Assembly (NCBI GenBank): GCA_937958075.1 | Contig: CALFFB010000056.1 | Location: forward strand, 1-13,269 | Reading direction: 5' to 3' | DNA from: an uncultured Geobacteraceae bacterium | GTDB lineage: Bacteria; Desulfobacterota; Desulfuromonadia; Desulfuromonadales; Geopsychrobacteraceae | DNA length: 13,269 bases | Shown: in pieces, positions 1 through 7,748 of the stretch | How positions within the stretch are numbered: the first letter of the stretch is position 1 | Layout of the letters: every line of letters starts with the position of its first letter | Notes under the pieces: generated by a model | The model's database searches: none | Seen by the model: the letters and a program-made list of their open reading frames with translations, nothing else | What the model was told of the DNA's origin: nothing | Made by a program: the position numbers and the translations under genes

Positions 1-1125
1 CAGGCTGCCCGCGACCATGAGGCACCCCAGAACGATAAACGCTGAAGGGAACAATCCGGCATCACCGAGCAAGCCAAGGACCAGGGGCGTCACGCCGGCT
101 CCAAGGAAGAAACCGAAGGGAACGGTGTAGGCAACAGCCTGATTTCTGAGCTCCGCCGGAACCGACAGGGCCAGAGCTTTAAGTACCGGAGCAAAAAAGC
201 AGACAGCGAACAGGGGTTGCAGAAAGACCGGAACAAACAACCAGTACCCCTGCAACAGACCGATAAGAGCGGTCAGGATGCCACCGCTGACCAGGATAAT
301 CATCAACGAACGGCTCACGCCCATCCGGTCTGTGAGCCAGCCGCCGACAAGCACGACGGGAATGCTCAGCATCCGCGACGCCGACAGCATACTGTTGCCC
401 AGCTCGCGCTCAATCCCCTGATCAATAAAATATACCGGCAGCATGGAGTAGATACCGAGGGTGCTCCCCACCCCCAGACCGAACAACAGCACCAGTTTCC
501 AGAAATTTTTCTGGCGGGAGAAGTAGATAAATGTACTCAAAGCAGGCGCAACGCCCCGGCTGCCTCCCTGTCCGGCATACATACGATACGCACCGGCAAT
601 ACCCAGCGTCAGCAGTCCCTGGACCAGTACAATCTGCTGCCAGTCAAAAAAATTCAGCAGAAGTTCCACCTGCAGAGGCACGAGAAACAAGGCGAAATTC
701 GGACCCAGTTCGTGGACACCCATCCCCTTCCCCCAGTGCGCCGGAGGAATCAGCTCGGTCAGTCTGGCCACACCTGCCGGCAGGTAGAGTCCCGCCATGA
801 GTCCGAGGCCGGTGACCAGGGTCGCAACCTGCCAGTAGTTCTGGCTGAAGGCCATGCCGATCAGACAGATACCGAAGCCGGCAACAGACAGCTGAATCGT
901 CTGGGTAAAGGTCCAGCGGCTGGAGATCACCCCGGACACAAACAGGCCGAAAAAATATCCAAGGGACGTCATCAGAAAAAGATTTCCGGTTCCGGCATGG
1001 GAGTATCCCAGCTCCATCTCCATGACCGGTGCCAGGGGTGACAGCAGAACGCGGGCAACAAAGTTGAGATAGAACAGCAGGGTAATAAAAAGCAAAGGGA
1101 CAAACCAGGGGTGTTTTTGCAGCAT
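1..1125 (-). CDS. MFS transporter, C-terminus cut off by the window edge
   Basis: The minus strand is open from 1125 to the left edge: 375 codons without a stop. The translation is highly hydrophobic with about twelve apparent membrane segments, so only a short C-terminal tail should be missing from a usual MFS length near 400. The signature loop between TM8 and TM9 is clear as GGWLTDRMGVSR (residues 261-272). The matching loop between TM2 and TM3 is degenerate (GVISSRW, near 65-71) and lacks the usual aspartate. A notable segment is GVHELGPNFA near 136-145. The N-terminus is MLQKHPWFVPLL. Two ATGs lie six bases apart (1131 and 1125). GGAG sits directly against the first but six bases from the second, so 1125 is preferred. 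The protein is an inner-membrane secondary transporter by family. The substrate cannot be read from the sequence. It is divergent from the P-type ATPase gene and has its own -10 box. Confidence 0.88.
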   Translation of the reverse strand, partial: MLQKHPWFVPLLFITLLFYLNFVARVLLSPLAPVMEMELGYSHAGTGNLFLMTSLGYFFGLFVSGVISSRWTFTQTIQLSVAGFGICLIGMAFSQNYWQVATLVTGLGLMAGLYLPAGVARLTELIPPAHWGKGMGVHELGPNFALFLVPLQVELLLNFFDWQQIVLVQGLLTLGIAGAYRMYAGQGGSRGVAPALSTFIYFSRQKNFWKLVLLFGLGVGSTLGIYSMLPVYFIDQGIERELGNSMLSASRMLSIPVVLVGGWLTDRMGVSRSLMIILVSGGILTALIGLLQGYWLFVPVFLQPLFAVCFFAPVLKALALSVPAELRNQAVAYTVPFGFFLGAGVTPLVLGLLGDAGLFPSAFIVLGCLMVAGSL

Positions 1126-1151
1126 TGTCATCTCCAGTTAATGAGGCACCT

Positions 1152-1180
1152 ATTATAACCGCAAATCAGCGCTGTTCGCA
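1152..1180 (-). promoter_or_regulatory. Candidate promoter of the MFS transporter gene
   Basis: Read on the minus strand, a perfect TATAAT lies at 1157-1152, about 27 bases upstream of the preferred start codon, which leaves room for a short leader holding the GGAG ribosome site. The -35 position at 17-bp spacing (TGCGAA, 1180-1175) is poor, so this may need an activator. A GTTC-N4-GAAC dyad (1174-1185) overlaps the -35 position and could be an operator, but its arms are only four bases long. Confidence 0.5.
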
Positions 1181-1381
1181 TGAACATAATGATGTGCCGC
1201 TGACATTTTCGAGCTGCCGGCCCGGTCGGCAAATTGCTGCAGACCGCCTTGCCGGACGCCCGGCCTGCTGCTAGCATTGAAGTTGACTCAGGATCCGCTG
1301 ACGGCGCAATGTCCGACCCTCCGACAGAGACTTGACAGCACGCCACTCTTTTCACCTTTTACAAGGAGCCGGTATCCACTC

Positions 1382-4069
1382 ATGCCTCCATCGCACCATG
1401 ATTATCTGATCGAAAACCCTCACTGCCTTGATGCTGATGATGTTGCTTCCCGACTGAAAAGTCCCCCCGAGGGGCTGTCTCCGGAGGAAGCCGCCAGGCG
1501 CCTTGACCAGGTCGGCTTCAATCGTCTGCCGGCCCCCGAAAAAGATGGCCTGTGCAAACGCTTCTTCAAGCATTTTCATAACCTGCTGATTTACGTCCTG
1601 CTCGCGGCGGCCCTGCTGACCGCAGTTCTTGCCCACTGGATCGATACGGGTGTCATCCTGGCGGTGGTGATCATTAACGCGGTCATCGGCTTTATCCAGG
1701 AAGGCAAGGCGGAACAGGCCCTCGAGGGTATCCGCAAAATGCTCTCCCTGCAGGCCATGGTCAAAAGGGACAACTGCTGGACGGAACTTGACGCGGAGAA
1801 ACTTGTCCCCGGAGACCGGATCCGTTTACGTTCCGGCAACCGGGTACCGGCAGATGTGCGTTTGTGCGAAACCGTCAACCTGCAGATTGAAGAATCGGCC
1901 CTGACCGGCGAGTCGATGCCCGTTGCCAAAAACACAAGGACTGCTGTCGCTGACGCCGGAATCGGTGATCGTACCGGCATGGCTTTTTCCGGCACCCTCA
2001 TCACCTCCGGTCGTGGGGTGGGGATCGTGACAGCAACAGGTACCGCGACGGAAATCGGGCGGATCAATACGATGATCGCCGAAGTGGAAAAGCTGGCGAC
2101 CCCCCTGACCCGGCAGATGAGCAGTTTTGGTACGCACCTCTCCGTCATCATCGTCGCCATGGCGCTGCTCATGGGGTTTATCGGCGCTGTTTTTCACGAC
2201 TACACCACCGGCGAGCTGTTCTTATCCGCCATCGGCTTTGCCGTTGCCGCCATCCCTGAGGGTCTGCCCGCCATCATGACCATCACCCTGGCCCTCGGAG
2301 TGCAGCGCATGGCTCGGCGCAATGCCATCACCAGGCGCCTCAACGCCATCGAAACCCTCGGTTCGATCACCGTTATCTGCTCCGACAAAACCGGCACCCT
2401 GACCCGCAATGAGATGACGGTACGCCATGTCATCACCACCAGCAACAGGTACGAGGTTGCGGGAACCGGCTATCAGCCTGATGGGGACATCAAACAGGGA
2501 GAGGATCCGGCTCCCCTGCAAGAGCACCCGGAACTGAAGCGGCTGATCGAAGTTATGGCGGTCTGTAATGATTCCGATGTTGCTGAAATTGATGATCAGT
2601 GGCAGGTGACGGGGGAACCGACGGAAGGTGCCCTGCGCACCCTCGCCCACAAGGCCCGGTTTGATGACAGTGACTACGCTCGTCTGGCGACGATTCCCTT
2701 TGAATCGGAAAACAAGTTTATGGCAACCCTGAACCGCACCCCGGACGACCGGGTGGTGGTGATGCTTAAGGGGGCTCCCGATCGCCTGCTTGACCGCTGC
2801 AGCCGGCAGCTGACCGGCGACAGGACCGAAGACCTCGACCGGGCCTTCTGGGATGACGGAATCCGGCACCTCAGCCGCCAGGGACTGCGTGTTCTGGCGG
2901 CGGCCTGCGGCGAGCAGAAGGCAAACAAAGAAAGCCTTGACCTTGAGGACCTCGACGCATCGATGATCTTTCTGGGACTGGTCGGCATTATTGACCCACC
3001 GCGACCGGAAGCTGTCGAGTCCATCAGAATCTGTCGCCAGGCGGGGATTCAGGTCAAAATGATTACCGGCGACCATGCCGGCACGGCGGTAGCCATCGGT
3101 CGGGAGATGGGGATGACCGAAAGCGATGAATGCATTACCGGCACCGACCTGGAACAGGCTGACGATGAACAGCTCAGGCAGCTTGCCCGGGACAACAACA
3201 TCTTTGCCCGAACCAGCCCGGAACATAAACTGCGTCTGGTCAAGGCCCTGCAGGCGGCAGGTGAAGTGGTCGCCATGACCGGAGACGGTGTTAATGACGC
3301 ACCGGCCCTCAAGCGGGCGGACGTCGGCGTCGCCATGGGCATCAAGGGGACGGAAGCCACCAAGGAAGCAGCGGAGATTGTTCTGGCCGACGATAATTTC
3401 ACGTCCATTGAGAAGGCTGTCGAGGAGGGGCGGACCATCTATGACAATCTGCGCAAGGCGATTCTGTTTATCCTGCCGACCAACGGCGCTGAAGGCCTGG
3501 TGATTCTGGCAGCTGTCGTCATGGGGCTGGCCCTGCCCCTGACTCCGGTCCAGATCCTCTGGGTCAACATGATCACGGCCGTTACCCTGGCCCTGGCCCT
3601 GGCCTTTGAACCACCGGAGCCGGGAGTTATGGAACGTCCGCCACGCGACCCTGACCGCTCCATGCTGGACGGTATTTTTATCTGGCGTATTGCCTTTGTC
3701 TCGACTCTCATCGGTGGCGCCACCATCGCCATCTTCCTCTATGAACGAAAAATGGGACTCCCCCTGGAGCTGGCCCGCACCCTGGCCGTCAACACCCTGG
3801 TCTGCGGCCAGGCCTTTTATCTGTTCAACAGCCGCTACCTGAAACGATCCAGCCTGACCTTTTCCCGGTTGTTTGCCAATCCGGCAGCCTGGATCGCCAT
3901 CGGTGTTCTGGCCGCCTTCCAGCTGTTTTTCGTTTACGCGCCGGTGATGCAGCTCTGGTTCGGCTCCGCTCCCTTAAGCGCCCGTCACTGGCTGATCCCT
4001 CTGGGGATCGGCGCTGCCGTATTCCTTATTGTGGAACTGGAAAAGCTTCTGACCCGCAGATTTCTGTAG
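1382..4069 (+). CDS. P2-type cation-transporting P-type ATPase (CtpF/PacL-like)
   Basis: This 895-residue membrane pump couples ATP hydrolysis to cation export across the inner membrane. Visible landmarks are an N-terminal cation-ATPase domain (about 10-80), the actuator TGES (175-178), TM4 with the PEGLP motif (E293), the phosphorylated aspartate D335 in DKTGT, the nucleotide-binding KGAP (463-466), TGD (562-564), and the hinge TGDGVND (633-639). TM5 keeps N701 and E704, equivalent to SERCA N768 and E771. TM6 reads WVNMITAV, so A733 stands where SERCA has D800, and a Gln appears to sit at the TM8 E908 position. This pattern resembles mycobacterial CtpF rather than true SERCA pumps. Calcium is the usual annotation, but the ion is uncertain. 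The start is ATG 1382. AAGGAG (1363-1368) precedes it at a long 13-base spacing. An in-frame TTG at 1277 would add 35 unconvincing residues. It stands alone on the plus strand, divergent from the MFS gene. Confidence 0.95.
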   Translation: MPPSHHDYLIENPHCLDADDVASRLKSPPEGLSPEEAARRLDQVGFNRLPAPEKDGLCKRFFKHFHNLLIYVLLAAALLTAVLAHWIDTGVILAVVIINAVIGFIQEGKAEQALEGIRKMLSLQAMVKRDNCWTELDAEKLVPGDRIRLRSGNRVPADVRLCETVNLQIEESALTGESMPVAKNTRTAVADAGIGDRTGMAFSGTLITSGRGVGIVTATGTATEIGRINTMIAEVEKLATPLTRQMSSFGTHLSVIIVAMALLMGFIGAVFHDYTTGELFLSAIGFAVAAIPEGLPAIMTITLALGVQRMARRNAITRRLNAIETLGSITVICSDKTGTLTRNEMTVRHVITTSNRYEVAGTGYQPDGDIKQGEDPAPLQEHPELKRLIEVMAVCNDSDVAEIDDQWQVTGEPTEGALRTLAHKARFDDSDYARLATIPFESENKFMATLNRTPDDRVVVMLKGAPDRLLDRCSRQLTGDRTEDLDRAFWDDGIRHLSRQGLRVLAAACGEQKANKESLDLEDLDASMIFLGLVGIIDPPRPEAVESIRICRQAGIQVKMITGDHAGTAVAIGREMGMTESDECITGTDLEQADDEQLRQLARDNNIFARTSPEHKLRLVKALQAAGEVVAMTGDGVNDAPALKRADVGVAMGIKGTEATKEAAEIVLADDNFTSIEKAVEEGRTIYDNLRKAILFILPTNGAEGLVILAAVVMGLALPLTPVQILWVNMITAVTLALALAFEPPEPGVMERPPRDPDRSMLDGIFIWRIAFVSTLIGGATIAIFLYERKMGLPLELARTLAVNTLVCGQAFYLFNSRYLKRSSLTFSRLFANPAAWIAIGVLAAFQLFFVYAPVMQLWFGSAPLSARHWLIPLGIGAAVFLIVELEKLLTRRFL

Positions 4070-4108
4070 CCAGGGGAGCTGCCGCCGCCAATTTTCGTTT
4101 TTCGTCCC

Positions 4109-4138
4109 TTGAACCCGATGCCGGAATCACTGTACTAT
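4109..4138 (+). promoter_or_regulatory. Candidate sigma-70 promoter upstream of the SH3 anchor gene
   Basis: TTGAAC (4109-4114) and TACTAT (4133-4138) are separated by 18 bases. Each box matches four of six consensus positions. It lies just downstream of the ATPase stop codon and would give a leader of about 50 bases before the ATG at 4199. This is a visual match only. Confidence 0.35.
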
Positions 4139-4198
4139 CCGCACTGTTCCGTAACCGTTCACGCTGACTTGAGCGACTCTTCATCCCAAGGATTTCAC

Positions 4199-4879
4199 AT
4201 GCGTTCTTTACTCTCCCCGGCTCTCGGTATCTGCCTGCTTTTGACCCTGCTCCAGGGTTCCGCCGCAGCCCAGACCCAGTACGTCACTGACAGTCTGATC
4301 CTCACCGTCAGAAGCAATACCACCAACAATTACGAGGTTCTGGCGCGGCTGACGTCAAACACGCCGGTGACCGTTCTCGGTGAACAGGGCAACTTCTACA
4401 GAATTCGCACTCCCAACGGGGTCGAGGGTTACACCATGAAGAGCTACATCACCGAGGAAACACCGAAAACCCTTATTATCGATGAGTTGCGCAGCGATCT
4501 GGAATCCCTGCGCGAGCGCTATGAGCAGCAGCGCCAACAACTGGCCGTCTTCGATGAGATGGGGGTCGACGGAGATCATCTTGCCGAGCTGACCGATCAA
4601 CTCGAAACCGCCAGACTCGAACTGCAGCAGATGACGGAACGCTATAACAGCCTGCGGGAGGAAAGCACCGACGTTCTGCAGCTGTCCGAAGAAAAGCAGT
4701 ACCTGGCCGAACAGAATGAGCTGCTGACCAAGGAGTTGACTGTCCTGCGTGAGGAAAACCGGTCCTTTCATCGCTCTAACACCATCCAGTGGTTTTTTGC
4801 CGGGGCAGGGGTTTTTTTCGGAGGCTGGCTCATCGGCAAAATTTCACGCAAAAAGCAACGGGGGTTTTCCCGCTTTTAA
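4199..4879 (+). CDS. Secreted SH3-domain, coiled-coil, membrane-anchored protein (TIGR04211/YgiM type)
   Basis: The 226-residue protein starts at ATG 4199, preceded by AAGGA (4188-4192) at six-base spacing. An upstream in-frame start at 4109 would bury the signal peptide and is rejected. Order of parts: a signal peptide (1-24, hydrophobic LGICLLLTLLQG, likely cut after Ala-Ala-Ala), a bacterial SH3 domain (about 26-86, with LTVRSN, VLGEQGNFYRIRT and EGYTMKSYI), and a long coiled coil rich in Glu, Gln and Leu (about 92-188). A single C-terminal membrane helix follows (about 196-214, WFFAGAGVFFGGWLIG), then a basic tail (SRKKQRGFSRF). This is the layout of the SH3-and-anchor family that includes E. 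coli YgiM. It should sit in the inner membrane with the SH3 and coiled coil in the periplasm, perhaps contacting the cell wall. Its exact role is unknown. Confidence 0.9.
   Translation: MRSLLSPALGICLLLTLLQGSAAAQTQYVTDSLILTVRSNTTNNYEVLARLTSNTPVTVLGEQGNFYRIRTPNGVEGYTMKSYITEETPKTLIIDELRSDLESLRERYEQQRQQLAVFDEMGVDGDHLAELTDQLETARLELQQMTERYNSLREESTDVLQLSEEKQYLAEQNELLTKELTVLREENRSFHRSNTIQWFFAGAGVFFGGWLIGKISRKKQRGFSRF
4851..4877 (+). terminator. Possible intrinsic terminator at the end of the SH3 anchor gene
   Basis: AAAAGC (4851-4856) pairs with GCTTTT (4872-4877), and GGG within 4860-4864 pairs with CCC (4869-4871), leaving a small AAC bulge on the left side. The right arm runs into CTTTTAATTTG, which is T-rich. 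It overlaps the last codons of the gene, so the pairing may partly reflect coding sequence. Confidence 0.33.
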
Positions 4880-4893
4880 TTTGTCACCCTGAT

Positions 4894-4922
4894 TCAGCTC
4901 GAATCTGAGAGTCACGAGCTGA
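4894..4922. repeat. Inverted repeat between the SH3 gene and the MoxR gene
   Basis: TCAGCTCG (4894-4901) and CGAGCTGA (4915-4922) form a perfect 8-bp inverted repeat with a 13-base loop. No T-tract follows on either strand, so it is not a standard terminator. It could be a protein-binding site or a leader hairpin of the downstream operon. The role is not shown. Confidence 0.45.
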
Positions 4923-4960
4923 TCTGAACAACGACCATTGACCTCACGAACACAGCCTCC

Positions 4961-6022
4961 ATGAATATCGAACAGATGAAAACCGTGCTGCGGGAGATTC
5001 TCGTGGCGACTGATCTGACGCCCTGCGTTGTCGGCCATCGCGGTGTCGGCAAGACGGCCGGCATTATCCAGGTCTGCCGTGATCTGGAGCGCGCCTACCT
5101 GCCCTTGCGTCTGGGGCAGATGGAGGTCGGCGACCTGGTCGGCATCCCCTACCGCCGGAACGAGGTCATGCACTGGTCTCGTCCCGGCTGGTGGCCGGCG
5201 GATGACGCGCCACCGGCAGTTGTCCACTGTGACGAGCTCAACCGCGCCCAGCAGGAAGACACCCTGCAGGCCATTTTCCAGTTTGTCGAACCGCCGGCCC
5301 AGGGTCAGCAGCGGGCGCTGCACACCCACAAACTGGCACCCCAGCACCGCGTTGTCGTGGCCATCAATCCGCCCGACGGCAGCTATCAGGTGGCCCCCCT
5401 TGATCGTGCCCTGCTTGACCGGATGGTGGTGCTGCAGGTGGAAACGGATGCCGAATGCTGGGCGCGTTACGCCCTCAAGGAAAATTTTGACCCCTCGGTG
5501 CGTCAGTTTATCGCCGCTCACAACCAGCTCCTGTCAGCCACCACACCCGCCTTTGACATGCCCGTTGAACCCTCTGAGCGCGCCTGGGAGATGGTCAGTA
5601 CCCTGCGCCGTCAGTGTCGTTTTCCCCATGAACTGGAGATGGAGGTCTACAGCGGGGTCATCGGTCGCGAGGCGGCCGTTGCCTTTCTGCAGTGGTGCTC
5701 TGAGCAGCGCCAGCGACCGTTGAGCGCCGACGAGGTACTGCAGCACTGGGAACAGGTCGCCGCCAGGGCCCGCGCCCAGCGCGACGATGTACAGGCGGCC
5801 ACCATCAGTGAGTTGACCAGCGTCCTGCAACAGGCGAATGAGCTGTCTGAAAAGGAGCAGGACAACCTGGTTGCCTATATCGACATTCTCCCGCGCGACA
5901 TGCGTTTCGGCCTGGTCAAGGCCCTGCTGCGCCTTCCGGCCATCGCCGCCATCCTGTGTCAGGACAGATATGACGCCTCGATTCTGGAGACCATCACCCA
6001 GATCAGCCGCGATACCGCCTGA
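4961..6022 (+). CDS. MoxR-like AAA+ ATPase
   Basis: The 353-residue soluble protein has an AAA+ core in its first 165 residues: Walker A GHRGVGKT (25-32), Walker B VVHCDELNRA (D91, E92), sensor-1 region VVAINPP (N136), and PLDRALLDRM (147-155) supplying likely arginine-finger residues. The remaining half is helical and includes the lid and a C-terminal extension not seen in short MoxR proteins. By family it forms ATP-driven rings that remodel a partner, usually together with a VWA-domain protein. Here that partner starts six bases downstream of the stop. The start is ATG 4961. No good ribosome site precedes it, and ATG 4976 is an equally poor alternative. It begins the three-gene cluster. The specific client is unknown. 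Confidence 0.92.
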   Translation: MNIEQMKTVLREILVATDLTPCVVGHRGVGKTAGIIQVCRDLERAYLPLRLGQMEVGDLVGIPYRRNEVMHWSRPGWWPADDAPPAVVHCDELNRAQQEDTLQAIFQFVEPPAQGQQRALHTHKLAPQHRVVVAINPPDGSYQVAPLDRALLDRMVVLQVETDAECWARYALKENFDPSVRQFIAAHNQLLSATTPAFDMPVEPSERAWEMVSTLRRQCRFPHELEMEVYSGVIGREAAVAFLQWCSEQRQRPLSADEVLQHWEQVAARARAQRDDVQAATISELTSVLQQANELSEKEQDNLVAYIDILPRDMRFGLVKALLRLPAIAAILCQDRYDASILETITQISRDTA

Positions 6023-6028
6023 CGCATC

Positions 6029-7225
6029 ATGCGTATCCTGCAGGACGCTATTATCCGGCTGTTGAAACAGCGCCCCTTCTATGGACAGTTGCTGCTCCAG
6101 TTCCGCCGTCGCCCCTATGCGGGTCACAAAGCCGTTGCCGTGACCATCGCCGACGCCGTCCCGACCCTGATGGTCAGTGAATCGGTCTTTGCCCGCTACT
6201 CGCCGCCTGAACAGCAGGCCCTGCTCGAACATCTGGTCAAACACATCCTGCATCTGCATCCCTGTCGTCGCAAACAGCGGCAGGCCAGGTTGTGGGATAT
6301 CGCCTGCGATCTGGCCATTAATCCCGGCATCGACAATCTGCCGCCGGAAGCCCTCCTGCCCCATCGTCTCAAGCTTCCGGTGGGCCTGGCGGCGGAGGAA
6401 TATTATGATCATCTGCGCCGGTTGCTGCCGCAGCTCGGCCATGAACAGGGGGACGGCCATGGCGATGAGCAGCAGCGCTCTGATGACCGACAGCCGCAGG
6501 CACAAGGTGACGATCAGTATCTGCCGGAGCAGCAGACCCTCGACGATCACCAGCCCTGGCAGGAGTCGGACCGGACGCCAGAGTCCCTGTCACAACAGGT
6601 CGTGCGGCAAATGGTGCACAGCGCCTGGAAGAAATACCCTGACACATCGGACACGCACCTTATGGCCCTGGTTGCCCCCTATCTGGCACCGCCGGCTATA
6701 CCCTGGCAGCAGATCCTGCGCCAGTTTGTCGGTACGGCCGGGCGCGTCGGCAAGCAGTCGACCTGGAAACGTGAACATCGACGGTTCGGGCTCTGCACAC
6801 CCGGGGTACGCAAGCAGCAATATCTTAACCTGCTGGTCGCCATTGACGTCAGCGACTCCACCGACACCCAGCCCCTGCGGGAGGCCTTCGCCGCTGAGCT
6901 CCTCAACATTGCCCGTGCCAGACAGTGCCGCATTACCACCCTGTACAGCGGCAGCCGCATCCAGAAAATCTCGCGTTTCAGCGGGCATCCGGCGATTGTC
7001 GATGTCTATCGCGGCGGGGGCTTTACCGACCTGCGCCCCGTTTTCGCTTACGCCAGGACCCTGCAACCACGACCGGCTGCCATCATCTACCTGACCGACG
7101 GATTCGGACCGGCGCCCGCAGCATCGGACATCCCCACGCTGTGGGTCCTTTCCCCCGAAGGGAAAAAGCCGGTAGACTGGGGGATAGAACTGCGCCTGGA
7201 ATCCCTGAGAGAGGAGACATCATGA
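6029..7225 (+). CDS. DUF2201-type protein: degenerate metallopeptidase domain plus VWA domain
   Basis: This 398-residue protein pairs with the MoxR-like ATPase just upstream and lacks a ribosome site of its own, suggesting coupled translation. The N-terminal half resembles the DUF2201 putative metallopeptidase domain (WDIACDLAINPGI near 90-102 and GLAAEEYYDHL are typical). The protease motif, expected as HExxHxxxxH, reads HLVKHILHLH: the three histidines H68, H72 and H77 are kept, but Leu69 replaces the catalytic Glu. A polar linker rich in Gln, Asp and His follows (about 135-185). The C-terminal VWA-like domain has an intact metal-ion site: DVSDS (D273, S275, S277), T333 in GGGFTD, and D357 in LTDG. 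The likely role is a substrate adaptor for the ATPase. Proteolysis is doubtful given the missing Glu. The next gene overlaps its stop by four bases. Confidence 0.88.
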   Translation: MRILQDAIIRLLKQRPFYGQLLLQFRRRPYAGHKAVAVTIADAVPTLMVSESVFARYSPPEQQALLEHLVKHILHLHPCRRKQRQARLWDIACDLAINPGIDNLPPEALLPHRLKLPVGLAAEEYYDHLRRLLPQLGHEQGDGHGDEQQRSDDRQPQAQGDDQYLPEQQTLDDHQPWQESDRTPESLSQQVVRQMVHSAWKKYPDTSDTHLMALVAPYLAPPAIPWQQILRQFVGTAGRVGKQSTWKREHRRFGLCTPGVRKQQYLNLLVAIDVSDSTDTQPLREAFAAELLNIARARQCRITTLYSGSRIQKISRFSGHPAIVDVYRGGGFTDLRPVFAYARTLQPRPAAIIYLTDGFGPAPAASDIPTLWVLSPEGKKPVDWGIELRLESLREETS

Positions 7226-7644
7226 CAGATCAGCAGCACCCCATGTCGGAACAATCGATCACAGCCATGCTGGCCGCGGCGGGGGCGCAGGTCAGGTCGC
7301 GCTCCGGTCGGAACGAACACTACGGCTCGCCGCGCGATTTTTCCTTTGAAATCAAGGCAATTTTTGTTAATGGTCTGGGCTTGCAGATTACCGCCCGGCA
7401 GTACAACTATCGGGACCCTTGGGAGGTCTCCGGTCGGGTCAACGATCTCGTCGACGCGGCACTGCTCTACCAGGGACGCTACAGCGAACTGCCGAAAGGT
7501 TATGCCTTTTTTCAGGGAAAAGACACCGAGGAAAACCTGGACTCGGCACAATTACAGCAGATAATCGACGCGGTAAACGTCATCAATCCAAAACTCTTTA
7601 CCCTGCAGAACCTGACCGGCGACCTGTCGTCACCATCCGCTTGA
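7222..7644 (+). CDS. Unrecognised 140-residue protein in the MoxR/VWA cluster
   Basis: ATG 7222 overlaps the stop of the VWA gene (ATGA) and is preceded by GGAG (7213-7216) at five bases, so expression with the upstream pair is well supported. The product is soluble, with no signal peptide or membrane segment. Its N-terminal 30 residues look flexible (MTDQQHPMSEQSITAM). The middle (about 37-75) looks like a small mixed alpha/beta fold with FSFEIKAIFVNGLGLQITARQY and YRDPWEVSGRVNDLVDAALL. The tail carries a helix (LQQIIDAVNVI) and a disordered end. I do not recognise the family. Its place suggests an accessory or client of the ATPase/VWA pair, which is inference from position alone. Confidence 0.82.
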   Translation: MTDQQHPMSEQSITAMLAAAGAQVRSRSGRNEHYGSPRDFSFEIKAIFVNGLGLQITARQYNYRDPWEVSGRVNDLVDAALLYQGRYSELPKGYAFFQGKDTEENLDSAQLQQIIDAVNVINPKLFTLQNLTGDLSSPSA

Positions 7645-7748
7645 CATGGGTGTCCGGGCTGTGTCCTGGTCTGCGCGTTTTATGCTGCGAAGTGAATAAG
7701 ATGCTGTTACAATTGGCCGCTCTGGTTTTTTGTGGATAAGGGGATGAA

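Noticed and set aside
217..1041. Long plus-strand open frame rich in Gln, His and Arg
   Set aside because: It lies antisense to the MFS transporter, has low-complexity basic composition with no family features, and the minus frame encodes a clear multi-pass membrane protein.
1332..1363. TTGACA at 1332 as the -35 of an ATPase promoter
   Set aside because: No acceptable -10 lies at 16-18 bases, and the transcript would start inside or after the ribosome site.
1277..1381. N-terminal extension of the P-type ATPase from TTG 1277
   Set aside because: The extra 35 residues resemble no ATPase N-terminus, and no ribosome site precedes the TTG. ATG 1382 has AAGGAG upstream and begins just before the typical N-domain.
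2222..3226. 334-codon minus-strand open frame inside the ATPase gene
   Set aside because: It is an antisense shadow: the plus frame carries all the P-type ATPase motifs across this stretch, while the minus translation shows no domain.
5534..6550. 338-codon minus-strand open frame across the MoxR and VWA genes
   Set aside because: It crosses two real plus-strand genes with recognised motifs and has no domain features of its own.
4961..7644. Anti-phage vWA-MoxR ternary conflict system
   Set aside because: The pair is of the DUF2201 type, the third protein shows no effector domain such as a nuclease, protease or TIR, and the surroundings are housekeeping genes without defence or mobile elements.
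7641..7669. TTGACA at 7641 as the -35 of the GGDEF/EAL gene
   Set aside because: It overlaps the stop codon of the preceding gene and the sequence at normal spacing (TCCTGG) is not a -10 box.
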